From Bacteroidales bacterium GP4 (lineage in GTDB: Bacteria; Bacteroidota; Bacteroidia; Bacteroidales; Muribaculaceae), in contig DAAL01000263.1 of the NCBI GenBank assembly GCA_001701065.1, positions 8,704 through 23,887 of the forward strand: a stretch of 15,184 nucleotides of DNA, given 5' to 3'. Under the pieces are notes generated by a model that worked only from the letters and a program-made list of their open reading frames with translations, ran no database searches and was not told the DNA's origin. Position numbers and translations under genes: made by a program. Below, piece after piece: positions 6,454 to 14,582 of the stretch; positions within the stretch are counted from its first letter, which is position 1; every line of letters begins with the position of its first letter.

Positions 6454-8709
6454 ATGAATAAGAAGTGCATAATTAAGGTATTGGTATCGGGCGTAATACT
6501 GGCGTTGCCAATGATAATGACAGGACAGGGTAAAGTGGAGGACTATAACAGAGCCTACTCTTTGCGTGAAAAATTCAATGTGAAAAATGTCATTAATGCC
6601 GATGTGCGACCGCAATGGATAGGGGGTACCGATAAATTCTGTTATGTTGACGGCACTGACGGTGCCGATTATATAGTGGTGGATGCAAAAACCAAAAAGA
6701 AGTCACAGCTTTTTGATTCGGAACGTCTTGCTATATTGTTGAGTAAATCCTTAGGAAAAGAGGTCGATGCACATACTCTCCGACTTGACCGACTTCAGGT
6801 GAATAAAGGGCTTGATTCCATCACATTTGTAAGGGATAATCACCATTGGAGTTATGCAATAAAGAAAAACAGCTTGACTGACAAAGGTGCATTGCCCATT
6901 CCGGGACCTCAGCGTCATTGGATGGAGGTGGACGATGAGAAGGGTTTCGGTCCTGTCGCTTCACCTGATGGAACCAAGGTAGCATTTATAAAAAATGACA
7001 ATGTATATGTGAGAGATGTCAGAACCGGTGACGAAAGGCAGTTAAGCCATGACGGAACGCTGTCTAATTATTATTCATCCTATATATCATGGTCACCTGA
7101 TGGAACAAAAGTGGTTTCATGTAAAATACGACCGGTTGAGAAACGCTATGTGTACTATGTGGAATCCTCTCCTAAAGATCAGCTTCAGCCACGCCTCCAC
7201 AAACAGGAGTATGCTAAGCCGGGGGATGAGCTTAGATTCAAAGTGCCATGCATTTTTGATGTCAACACAGGAAGAGAGGTGATTCCCTCAACCGAATTGT
7301 TTGCTCATCAATATGAAGTCTACGCACCGCAATGGGATGCTGACAGTAAGGCTGTGACTTTTGAATATAATGAACGCGGGCATAAAGTGTATAGGATTCT
7401 TGAGCTTAACGCTGAAAGTGGCGATGTGCGTGCTATAATTGAGGAAACAAGTGACACATATGTTAATTATCCAAGACACTTCCGCCATGACCTGAACGAA
7501 GGGAATCGTATAATATGGATGAGTGAACGTGACAACTGGAATCATTTGTACATGTATGACCGAAAATCGGGGCATCCGATGTATCAGATTACAAAAGGGG
7601 AATGGTATGTGCGTGATGTAATCGAAGTGGACGAAACCAATGGCAAGATATATTTTACAGCCAATGGTGTGAATAAGGATGTGGACCCTTATTTCATAGG
7701 GTATTATGTGATTAATATGGATGGCTCCGACCTTGTTGAGCTTACTCCGGGCGATGGTACGCATAAAGCCTTGTTCTCCCGTGATAAGAAATACTTGATA
7801 GATGTGTATTCATCGATTAATAAAGCTCCAGTAACAGTGCTTCGTGACGCAAGTACAGGAGAGCAACTCATGGAGATCGCTAAAGGAGATGTGTCCAAGC
7901 TTGAGGCAAATGGCTGGAAGGCTCCGGAGGTTTTCGTGGCTCCGGGTCGTGACGGGAAAACTCCAATGTGGGGGCTGATATACCGTCCTACCAATTTTGA
8001 CCCAAGTAAAAAATATCCGGTCATCGAATATATCTATCAGGGTCCCGGCGACCAGTATGTGCCTAAGTCATTTACCCCATATTATTGGTGGGCTACATCA
8101 CTTGCTGAGTTAGGCTTTATAGTGGTGCAGGTGGACGGAATGGGTACGTCGTTCCGTTCGCGTGAGTTTGAGAATATCTGCTATAAAAATCTTGCCGATG
8201 CAGGAATCCCCGATCACATGGCATGGATAAAAGAAGCCGGGCATAAGTATCCTTATATGGATTTGGATAGAGTGGGGATATATGGATGTTCGGCAGGCGG
8301 ACAGGAATCATTAGGCGCACTGTTGCAGTACCCCGACTTTTATAAAGCATGTTATTCAGCGTGTGGCTGCCATGACAACCGGATGGATAAGATATGGTGG
8401 AACGAGCTTTGGCTTGATTATCCCATTAATGATTCTTATCTAAAGGCTTCTAATGTGGAAAATGCCCACAAGCTGCAACATCCTCTCATGCTGGTGGTGG
8501 GAGAACTTGATGATAACGTAGACCCGGCATCAACTATGCAGGTGGCTGACGCTCTTATTAAAGCCAATAAGGACTTTGAGCTTGTGGTGATTCCGGGAGC
8601 GCATCACACGATGGGTGAGGATTTCGGGGAACATAAGCGATACGATTTCTTCATTAAGAACTTGTATGGGCTGACTCCTCCTAAATGGAGTGAGATTGAT
8701 TATAAATAG
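6454..8709 (+). CDS. exported S9 family serine peptidase with DPP IV-like beta-propeller
   Basis: The mature product is a two-domain S9 peptidase of 751 residues from the ATG at 6454; a TTG at 6418 is in frame but would put a charged extension before the signal peptide (about residues 1-24). A DPP IV N-terminal beta-propeller spans about 80-450, with repeated blade signatures such as SPDGTKV. The C-terminal alpha/beta-hydrolase domain carries GCSAGG (611-616, Ser613), an acid loop ELDDN (684-688, Asp686) and GAHH (715-718) supplying the histidine. A CGCHDNRMDK stretch at 637-646 is typical of a subgroup distinct from classical DPP IV. The DWxYEEE motif that holds the substrate amino terminus in dipeptidyl peptidases is not visible in the propeller, so dipeptidase activity should not be assumed. 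It probably digests oligopeptides in the periplasm. It follows trmN6 by 25 bp; glycerate kinase converges 5 bp after its stop. Confidence 0.92.
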   Translation: MNKKCIIKVLVSGVILALPMIMTGQGKVEDYNRAYSLREKFNVKNVINADVRPQWIGGTDKFCYVDGTDGADYIVVDAKTKKKSQLFDSERLAILLSKSLGKEVDAHTLRLDRLQVNKGLDSITFVRDNHHWSYAIKKNSLTDKGALPIPGPQRHWMEVDDEKGFGPVASPDGTKVAFIKNDNVYVRDVRTGDERQLSHDGTLSNYYSSYISWSPDGTKVVSCKIRPVEKRYVYYVESSPKDQLQPRLHKQEYAKPGDELRFKVPCIFDVNTGREVIPSTELFAHQYEVYAPQWDADSKAVTFEYNERGHKVYRILELNAESGDVRAIIEETSDTYVNYPRHFRHDLNEGNRIIWMSERDNWNHLYMYDRKSGHPMYQITKGEWYVRDVIEVDETNGKIYFTANGVNKDVDPYFIGYYVINMDGSDLVELTPGDGTHKALFSRDKKYLIDVYSSINKAPVTVLRDASTGEQLMEIAKGDVSKLEANGWKAPEVFVAPGRDGKTPMWGLIYRPTNFDPSKKYPVIEYIYQGPGDQYVPKSFTPYYWWATSLAELGFIVVQVDGMGTSFRSREFENICYKNLADAGIPDHMAWIKEAGHKYPYMDLDRVGIYGCSAGGQESLGALLQYPDFYKACYSACGCHDNRMDKIWWNELWLDYPINDSYLKASNVENAHKLQHPLMLVVGELDDNVDPASTMQVADALIKANKDFELVVIPGAHHTMGEDFGEHKRYDFFIKNLYGLTPPKWSEIDYK

Positions 8710-8714
8710 CGTGA

Positions 8715-9839
8715 CTACAATCGTATGGCTCTTATGACTTGTGATACGGTGTTGCGTAGGTTTTCCTTAGCGTAATTATGCGTCATCGCTGTTTCTAACG
8801 ACATGGGGAACGGAGTTGTCGAGAATACGGCACGGAATCCTGCCTCATTTAATGCTTCGTAGCCTTGTATGCCGCCGGCAAAGGCTATTACCGGCTTGTC
8901 TATTTCTTTAGCTCGGTTAAGCACACCCATCGGAACTTTACCGTGAAGAGTCTGTGCGTCCATCTGTCCTTCGCCGGTTATTATAAGGTCAGCTGATGAT
9001 GCCCGGTCCTCAAACCGTACGATGTCGAGAAGAGTATTGATCCCGGAGCCTAATGAAGCATTGAAAAATGCCGCGAACATTGCGCCAAGTCCACCTGCGG
9101 CTCCCGCACCGGGGCGGTTGGACACATTACGACCTGTGGCAAGACGTACTTTCATGTCCCATTTCCGCAATCCGAGGTCAAGCTTCACTTCTTCCTGGGA
9201 GTTTGCGCCTTTTTGAGCCGCAAACATCAGAGCCGCGCCCTTGGGGCCATAAAGAGGATTGTCCACATCACACAGAATGTCAAAGTGGCAGTCCTTAAGT
9301 TTGTCGCCTTTTATCTTGCTTACCGATATAAGCGATTCGGCAGTTCCGTCAAGGGGTTGGCTGCGTTCATCAAGAATCTCATAGCCGAGTGCCTTAAGAA
9401 TACCTATACCTCCGTCACAGGTGGCACTTCCGCCCAATCCTATAATGAAGTTACGGCATCCTTGCCGGTATGCGTCCATAAGCACCGGTCCGACCCCGAA
9501 ACTGGATGAGTTCATGATGTCGCGGTCCTTTACGTCAATCTGAGTTATTCCTATTACCGATGCCACGTCTATAATGGCTGAAGTCACTCCATTCACATCG
9601 GCTATTATATATTGTGTCGATATGGGGCGCATGAGCGCATCGAAAGAAGGCATCGTTATAACCTTTCCATCGAAAGAATCTCTTAAAAGGTCGGCTGTCC
9701 CTTCGCCGCCGTCGGCAAGAGCTTGTATGTCGATTTCGGCATCGGGGTCTACCATTAGTATTCCTTCCGCCATTGTTGCATTCACTTCTTTAGCACTTAA
9801 TGACCCCTTAAAAGAGTCGCTTGCGATGAAATATTTCAT
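8715..9839 (-). CDS. glycerate kinase (GlxK/GarK family)
   Basis: This 374-residue cytoplasmic enzyme phosphorylates D-glycerate with ATP, most likely giving 2-phosphoglycerate for lower glycolysis as in the GarK/GlxK family. Motifs in order: SDSFKGSLSA (7-16), ADGGEGT (42-48), GLGGSATCDGG (134-144), DVDNPL (191-196), GPKGAA (198-203), PGAGAAGGLGA (243-253), TGEGQMD (288-294) and HGKVP (299-303). The frame extends to a start codon at 9872, but that extension overlaps the predicted -7 box at 9870-9877, and MKYFIASDSF at 9839 is the family-like beginning, so 9839 is chosen. It is a single-gene unit: divergent from the porin operon, convergent with the S9 peptidase. No glycerate-producing genes lie nearby. 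Confidence 0.95.
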   Translation of the reverse strand: MKYFIASDSFKGSLSAKEVNATMAEGILMVDPDAEIDIQALADGGEGTADLLRDSFDGKVITMPSFDALMRPISTQYIIADVNGVTSAIIDVASVIGITQIDVKDRDIMNSSSFGVGPVLMDAYRQGCRNFIIGLGGSATCDGGIGILKALGYEILDERSQPLDGTAESLISVSKIKGDKLKDCHFDILCDVDNPLYGPKGAALMFAAQKGANSQEEVKLDLGLRKWDMKVRLATGRNVSNRPGAGAAGGLGAMFAAFFNASLGSGINTLLDIVRFEDRASSADLIITGEGQMDAQTLHGKVPMGVLNRAKEIDKPVIAFAGGIQGYEALNEAGFRAVFSTTPFPMSLETAMTHNYAKENLRNTVSQVIRAIRL

Positions 9840-9869
9840 ATCTTTATATAGTTTTTTACAAATAGACAA

Positions 9870-9877
9870 CAAATTTA
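9870..9877 (-). promoter_or_regulatory. predicted -7 box TAAATTTG for glycerate kinase
   Basis: On the minus strand this reads TAAATTTG, an exact TAnnTTTG match. It predicts transcription starting around 9860-9865 and a leader of about 20-25 nt before the ATG at 9839. The surroundings are very AT-rich (9880-9912), as expected for a promoter region, but no clear -33 TTG is seen. Confidence 0.5.
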
Positions 9878-9933
9878 CTACTTTATTCGGTTAATTAATA
9901 TAATAATAAAATGTGCAGTTGACCGAAATTGTT

Positions 9934-9941
9934 TAACTTTG
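9934..9941 (+). promoter_or_regulatory. predicted -7 box TAACTTTG for porin operon
   Basis: TAACTTTG exactly fits TAnnTTTG and ends 7 nt before the porin ATG at 9949. Initiation would fall at or within a few bases of the ATG, a near-leaderless arrangement. A TTG at 9919-9921 is too close to serve as a normal -33 element. With the box at 9870-9877 it forms a divergent promoter region of 109 bp. Confidence 0.55.
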
Positions 9942-9948
9942 CACTCAT

Positions 9949-11982
9949 ATGAATAAAACTATTCTACTTACTTGTGTTGCGATATTGGTTTTAGGGTTCG
10001 GGTTGAGTGCCCAAACACCGTTGAATGACCAATCAGTTCCGGCATCGGCTCAAAGCGAGGCTATGCCCGGAAATAATGATACACCGGTGGAAGATTCCAA
10101 GCCGGTGCCTTATGCGTGGAGAATCCTCCCGCCGCTGGGCTTGACCGAACGTGCCGACATGGATACTCTGCCGTATAATTATGCCCAGCAGTCAGTGCCG
10201 GCTAATATAAGTCCGGCTTATGCCACCACAGGTAATCTGGGCGGTCCCGGAGAGAATATGATTTTCTTTGAGCGTCCGTCTATCAGTGATTTCTTTTTCA
10301 AGGATGCGGTGAGCCATTGGCTGCCTTCGCTTGGGAAGGAGCGGTTCTACAATACGCCTATCCCCATGACGCTGCTTGCCTATAACAACAGCGGCGGCAG
10401 GGATAATTCTCAGGACTGGTTAAAGGCGGACTTTTCCGGCAACATCAATAAGCGCGCTCAGGTGGGGGCGATGTTCGATTACCTATATAATAAAGGAGCT
10501 TACGATGCTCAGGCTGTAAAAAGCCTGTCATGGGGCGCTTCCGGTTCTTACATGGGTGAACGCTATGAGTTGCAGGCTTTCTACAACCACTGGAATCTGC
10601 TCGGGAAAGAGAATGGAGGTATAACTAATGACTTATACATAACTGACCCTGCTGAACTTCAGGGAGGGCAGACTACAATTCAGCCTAAAGCTATTCCTAC
10701 TAACCTCACTGATGCATTTAACCGTACTGTGGGAGGACAGTTGTACGTATCAAATACCTATAAACTCGGATTCACCAAGGAAGTGGAAATCGATGACTCT
10801 ACTACGGTGGATGAGTTTGTGCCTGTGTCCAGCATTAACTGGACCCTTAACTATGAGGACGGAAGACACATGTTCCGTGATAATGCGGCTGCCGACACTG
10901 CTTTTTGGAAGCATACTTACCTCGACATGGACACGACTAATGACCGTACATCCTACTGGTCGCTTGCCAATACGGTGGGTATATCTCTTCTTGAGGAATT
11001 TAATAAATTCGCCAAATTCGGGTTATCGGCATTTGCCACTCACCAGATACGTAAGTTCACACAAACTACTGACACTATCGACATGGTTCCGGAACTTCCT
11101 GCCGGACTTACTCCATATCCCGTAAATAAGATTCCCCATAAAGGCAGCGAGAATCTATTGTGGGTGGGCGGTCAGCTCACCAAGCAGCAGGGTTCACTGC
11201 TTACCTATGAAGCTACCGCACGGTTCGGACTTCTGGGGTCGGCTATCGGCGATGTGTCGATAGAAGGAAATGTAGGTACACGTTTTAAATTCCTGGGCGA
11301 TAGTGTAAGCATAAGAGGATATGGTTATTTTAAGAACGAAGAAGCTCCTTATCTGCTTAAAAAGTATGTGTCCAACCACTTCATATGGGATAATGATTTC
11401 GGGAAAATACGCCGAGTGCGTCTCGGCGGCGAGTTGATTATCCCGCACACCGGCACAAGAGTGAATGTGGGTGTTGAGAATCTACAGAATTACATATATT
11501 TTGACTCATTGTGTATGCCTGTCCAGGCGCGTTCCAATGTCCAAGTGTTCAGTGTGAATCTGCGGCAGAATTTCAAGTTCGGAATACTGCACTGGGACAA
11601 CAACCTCACATATCAGACATCGTCAAATCAAGCCGTGATACCGTTGCCTAAATTTGCGGTATATACTAATCTTTATCTTAAATTTAAGGTGGCTAAAGTG
11701 CTTGATGTGCAGTTGGGCGTAGACTGCGACTACTACACTAAATATAAAGCGGTGTCGTACCAGCCTGCCACAATGACGTTCTACAATCAGGACAAGATAG
11801 AATGCGGCGACTATCCGTTCATGAACGCTTATGTCAACATGAAGCTCAGCCGTGTGCGCTTCTATGTGCTTATGAGCCATGTGAACCAAGGCATGACGGG
11901 AACCAATTACTTCTCTATGCCTCACTATCCTCTTAACCCCCGTAAGTTCCAGATAGGACTATCAATAGATTTCCCTAACTAA
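9949..11982 (+). CDS. putative outer-membrane porin (Bacteroidetes Porin_10-like)
   Basis: The 677-residue protein begins with a clear signal peptide (residues 1-21, hydrophobic core VAILVLGFGLSA then QTP). A proline/alanine-rich N-terminal part follows, then a long region of alternating hydrophobic and polar residues rich in Tyr, Trp, Phe, Asn and Gly, typical of outer-membrane beta strands (from about residue 140 onward). It ends in a short strand, FQIGLSIDFPN. Length, leader and the pattern of aromatic-ended strands fit the putative porin family common in Bacteroidetes (Pfam Porin_10), though I could not run a search. It probably forms a beta-barrel channel; the cargo is unknown. There is no TonB box or plug domain, so it is not a SusC-like receptor. 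A solute-binding-type lipoprotein gene follows after 15 bp. Confidence 0.8.
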   Translation: MNKTILLTCVAILVLGFGLSAQTPLNDQSVPASAQSEAMPGNNDTPVEDSKPVPYAWRILPPLGLTERADMDTLPYNYAQQSVPANISPAYATTGNLGGPGENMIFFERPSISDFFFKDAVSHWLPSLGKERFYNTPIPMTLLAYNNSGGRDNSQDWLKADFSGNINKRAQVGAMFDYLYNKGAYDAQAVKSLSWGASGSYMGERYELQAFYNHWNLLGKENGGITNDLYITDPAELQGGQTTIQPKAIPTNLTDAFNRTVGGQLYVSNTYKLGFTKEVEIDDSTTVDEFVPVSSINWTLNYEDGRHMFRDNAAADTAFWKHTYLDMDTTNDRTSYWSLANTVGISLLEEFNKFAKFGLSAFATHQIRKFTQTTDTIDMVPELPAGLTPYPVNKIPHKGSENLLWVGGQLTKQQGSLLTYEATARFGLLGSAIGDVSIEGNVGTRFKFLGDSVSIRGYGYFKNEEAPYLLKKYVSNHFIWDNDFGKIRRVRLGGELIIPHTGTRVNVGVENLQNYIYFDSLCMPVQARSNVQVFSVNLRQNFKFGILHWDNNLTYQTSSNQAVIPLPKFAVYTNLYLKFKVAKVLDVQLGVDCDYYTKYKAVSYQPATMTFYNQDKIECGDYPFMNAYVNMKLSRVRFYVLMSHVNQGMTGTNYFSMPHYPLNPRKFQIGLSIDFPN

Positions 11983-11997
11983 TAATACTTGAAAATC

Positions 11998-12819
11998 ATG
12001 CAGAAGATGGAATATAAAAATCACTATTTTAGCCTTATAGGAGGGCTTGTGGTGGTATTGTGTTTGATGTACTCGCTTCGTAGCTGCACAACTAAGGGCA
12101 CTTCAAGTGACAGTACAAATGGGTTTAGTGACACTATTGATGTGGCGATAGAGTATTCTCCGGTGTCGTTTTACCGATACGATGACACCATCGGTGGATT
12201 TAATTACGACATGGCACAGGCTATAGCCCGCGAACATGGACTGAAGTTCAGGTTTAAGCCTATTACTAATCTTGAACAGTCGCTCAAAGCTTTGGAAGAT
12301 AATAAAATCGGGCTGTTGATAGCTGATCTTCCCATCACTTCCGAGACTAAGGAGCAGCATTCTTTTCTTGAACCTGCCCACATGGACCGTCATGTGCTTG
12401 TGCAATTAAAGGACAGCCTTTCGTCCGATTCATTGACTATGAGCCAGCTTGAACTTGCCAACGACACAGTGTGGATAGTGGAAGGCTCTTTTGTAAAGGA
12501 ACGCATAGACAATCTTGGAGAAGAGATAGGGGATACTATCTATACCAATACAGTCAAGGCAAGCGGGTCGCAGGAGCTGTTTATGCTTGTCGCCGACGGC
12601 AAAGTTAAGCAGGCTGTGATTCCTGAAAGCGTGGCTAAGGCTCTTATAAAGGAATACCCTGAAGTGGAAATCACCACCGCTATATCTTTCCCTCAATTCC
12701 AGTCATGGATGATAAGCGACCGATACGCTTCCCTTAGCGATAGCCTGAATAAATGGATTACCGATTTTAAAGCTACTCCCCGCTATCAGGAACTATTGCT
12801 TCGCTATGGAGTAGAGTGA
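11998..12819 (+). CDS. periplasmic solute-binding protein (family 3 / MltF N-domain type), probable lipoprotein
   Basis: From the ATG at 11998 the protein has 273 residues; an in-frame TTG at 11989 and an ATG at 12007 are alternatives. The N-terminus has a strong hydrophobic segment (11-27) followed by LRSC with Cys30, an acceptable but atypical lipobox because of the Arg at -2. If it is not lipidated it would be a membrane-anchored periplasmic protein. Residues about 45-273 read as a type II periplasmic binding fold: DVAIEYSPVSFY, then GFNYDMAQAIAREHGLKFRF, then LIADLPIT, and a C-terminal SLNKWITDFKATPRYQELL helix. The same fold forms the N-half of MltF transglycosylases, but there is no lytic transglycosylase domain here. 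It lies 15 bp after the porin gene and no ABC permease or ATPase is near. The ligand is unknown, perhaps an amino acid or peptide-like solute. Confidence 0.82.
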   Translation: MQKMEYKNHYFSLIGGLVVVLCLMYSLRSCTTKGTSSDSTNGFSDTIDVAIEYSPVSFYRYDDTIGGFNYDMAQAIAREHGLKFRFKPITNLEQSLKALEDNKIGLLIADLPITSETKEQHSFLEPAHMDRHVLVQLKDSLSSDSLTMSQLELANDTVWIVEGSFVKERIDNLGEEIGDTIYTNTVKASGSQELFMLVADGKVKQAVIPESVAKALIKEYPEVEITTAISFPQFQSWMISDRYASLSDSLNKWITDFKATPRYQELLLRYGVE

Positions 12820-12844
12820 CGTTACAAGTCAAACTTATTGATAT

Positions 12845-12890
12845 ATAATAAAAGGTGTGCGGTTCACAATGAACGGCACACCTTTATTAT
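12845..12890. terminator. bidirectional rho-independent terminator
   Basis: This is a long inverted repeat with arms ATAATAAAAGGTGTGC and GCACACCTTTATTAT (one unpaired A). An inner GTTCA-CAA-TGAAC hairpin gives a near-continuous stem with a single G/G mismatch. The AT-rich outer arms supply a T-run in both directions. It sits between the convergent solute-binding gene and pyrD, so it can end both operons. Confidence 0.9.
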
Positions 12891-12908
12891 TTAGGTTGGA
12901 GTTTCGGA

Positions 12909-13814
12909 TTATATAATTCCGATGAGATCGTTGATGTCGTCTACCCCGTGGCGGTGGCAGTAGTCGTCAATATAATCGATAATCTTGACTGTGACAGCCG
13001 GGTCTATGAAGTTGGCTGTGCCTACTTCCACGGCTGTGGCTCCGGCGAGTATAAACTCAAGGGCATCTCTTCCGTTCATGATGCCGCCGAGACCTATGAC
13101 CGGAATCTTGACTGCTTTGGCTACCTGCCACACCATGCGCACTGCCACAGGACGTACTGCGGGACCCGACAATCCTCCGGTGATGGTTGACAGGCACGGG
13201 CGTTGACGTTCCACATCCACAGCCATGCCAAGCAGTGTATTGATAAGCGATACGGAGTCAGCACCTTCGGCTTCCACACTCTTAGCTATAGAGGCGATGT
13301 CGGTCACGTTGGGCGACAACTTCACTATAAGTGTCTTGTCAAATGCTTTACGTACAGCCTTGGTCACTTCGGCGGCTCCGTCACAGGTTGTGCCGAATGC
13401 CATACCGCCTTGCTTAACATTGGGACAAGATATGTTTACTTCCACAGCTTCGATGTGGGGAAGAGGGTTGAGCTTTTCGCACACAGCCACATAATCCTCA
13501 ATCTTGGCTCCTGACACATTGGCTATAATCTTGGTGTCAAGATGCTCGATGCGCGGATATATGTGCTCGATAAAGTAGTCCACACCTTTGTTCTGCAGCC
13601 CCACTGCGTTGAGCATTCCCGAAGGGGTCTCAGCCATTCGAGGGTAGGGGTTACCTTCACGCGGCTCCAGTGTAGTTCCTTTTATAAGGAATCCACCGAG
13701 ACGGTTGAGGTCAATAAAGTCACTGAATTCCTCACCATAGCCGAATGTTCCTGATGCGGTGAGTACCGGATTTTTTAGGGTAAGATTCCCTATTTTTACT
13801 TCTAATCGAGCCAT
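12909..13814 (-). CDS. pyrD: dihydroorotate dehydrogenase B, catalytic subunit PyrD
   Basis: This 301-residue FMN enzyme oxidises dihydroorotate to orotate, the fourth step of pyrimidine synthesis. It is the class 1B form: the active-site base is Cys130 in NISCPN (127-132), not the serine of class 2. Other visible sites are the FMN-contacting ASGTFGYG (20-27), FLIKGTT (42-48), NAVGLQN (69-75), KLSPN (165-169), and the phosphate-binding IGLGGI (240-245) and VGTAN (264-268) loops. Class 1B enzymes work as a heterotetramer with PyrK and use NAD+ as final acceptor, which suits an anaerobe. The start overlaps the end of pyrK by 13 bp, which suggests translational coupling. It is the last gene of the operon before the terminator at 12845-12890. 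Confidence 0.97.
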   Translation of the reverse strand: MARLEVKIGNLTLKNPVLTASGTFGYGEEFSDFIDLNRLGGFLIKGTTLEPREGNPYPRMAETPSGMLNAVGLQNKGVDYFIEHIYPRIEHLDTKIIANVSGAKIEDYVAVCEKLNPLPHIEAVEVNISCPNVKQGGMAFGTTCDGAAEVTKAVRKAFDKTLIVKLSPNVTDIASIAKSVEAEGADSVSLINTLLGMAVDVERQRPCLSTITGGLSGPAVRPVAVRMVWQVAKAVKIPVIGLGGIMNGRDALEFILAGATAVEVGTANFIDPAVTVKIIDYIDDYCHRHGVDDINDLIGII

Positions 13815-14572
13815 GTCAGTTCTTTTATGTTGAATATTGGACCTTCAGTGCATACACACACATTGCCTCTCACAGTTTTTTCCACGCAGCACAGACATGC
13901 GCCAAGACCACATGCCATCATGTTCTCAAGCGAGACTTCGCATTCCACGCCGTGATGAGCTGCTACTTTGGCTATTCCCTTCATCATAGGAGCGGGACCG
14001 CAGCAGTAGATGTAGTCCCACGGCTGATTGAGGACGCTGTGTTGGGTCACAAGACCATGTTCGCCGCATGAACCGTCGTCAGTGGATATGTGAACTTCGC
14101 CTATCTCCTTGAAGTATTCCAGTTCAAGCAAGTCGGCTTCCGAACGTGCTCCTAACAAAAATTGGGGCGCGAATCCATTACGCTTCAAGTATTCTCCCCA
14201 GTATAGCATGGGTGCAACACCTACACCGCCTCCAGCCAAAAGGCAGCGGGCACCGGGTGCCGGCATGGTGAATGTGTTGCCCAACGGTAGGATGAGGTTA
14301 AGCGTTTCGCCCGGCTTCTTTTCCATGATGGCAGCGGTTCCCTCACCAGCTTTCCGCACTAATAGCCACAGTTCGTTCTTGGAGATATCAACATAGTTGA
14401 CCGATATGGGACGGCGAAGAAACGTGTTCTTGGATGTGTCGGCATCCACTTGGACGAACTGTCCCGGACTGGTGGGGGGTAGAGCGTCTTTGACCGGTGA
14501 CAACACAAGGAGTGAGTACTGATTGTGTATCCGTCGGTTCTCTTTTACTGTAAAATCGGCAATTATTTTCAT
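13802..14572 (-). CDS. pyrK: dihydroorotate dehydrogenase electron-transfer subunit PyrK
   Basis: The 256-residue protein is an FAD and [2Fe-2S] subunit that passes electrons from PyrD's FMN to NAD+. The FAD-binding motif RRPISVNY is at 53-60, and the NAD-binding glycine loop GGGVGVAP at 114-121, followed by the YCCGPAPMM stretch (189-197) of ferredoxin-reductase folds. The iron-sulfur ligands are Cys221, Cys226, Cys229 and Cys241, with the spacing C-x4-C-x2-C-x11-C expected for PyrK. It overlaps pyrD by 13 bp and begins 10 bp after an unknown gene, so the three are probably co-transcribed from a promoter beyond the window edge. The upstream sequence is AT-rich with no Shine-Dalgarno sequence. 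Confidence 0.96.
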   Translation of the reverse strand: MKIIADFTVKENRRIHNQYSLLVLSPVKDALPPTSPGQFVQVDADTSKNTFLRRPISVNYVDISKNELWLLVRKAGEGTAAIMEKKPGETLNLILPLGNTFTMPAPGARCLLAGGGVGVAPMLYWGEYLKRNGFAPQFLLGARSEADLLELEYFKEIGEVHISTDDGSCGEHGLVTQHSVLNQPWDYIYCCGPAPMMKGIAKVAAHHGVECEVSLENMMACGLGACLCCVEKTVRGNVCVCTEGPIFNIKELTWLD

Positions 14573-14582
14573 GTGATTTTAA

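Noticed and set aside
7288..7764. A 158-codon open frame on the minus strand inside the S9 peptidase gene
   Set aside because: It lies fully antisense to the beta-propeller coding region; its His/Ile-rich translation is typical of reverse-frame shadow and no start signal is seen.
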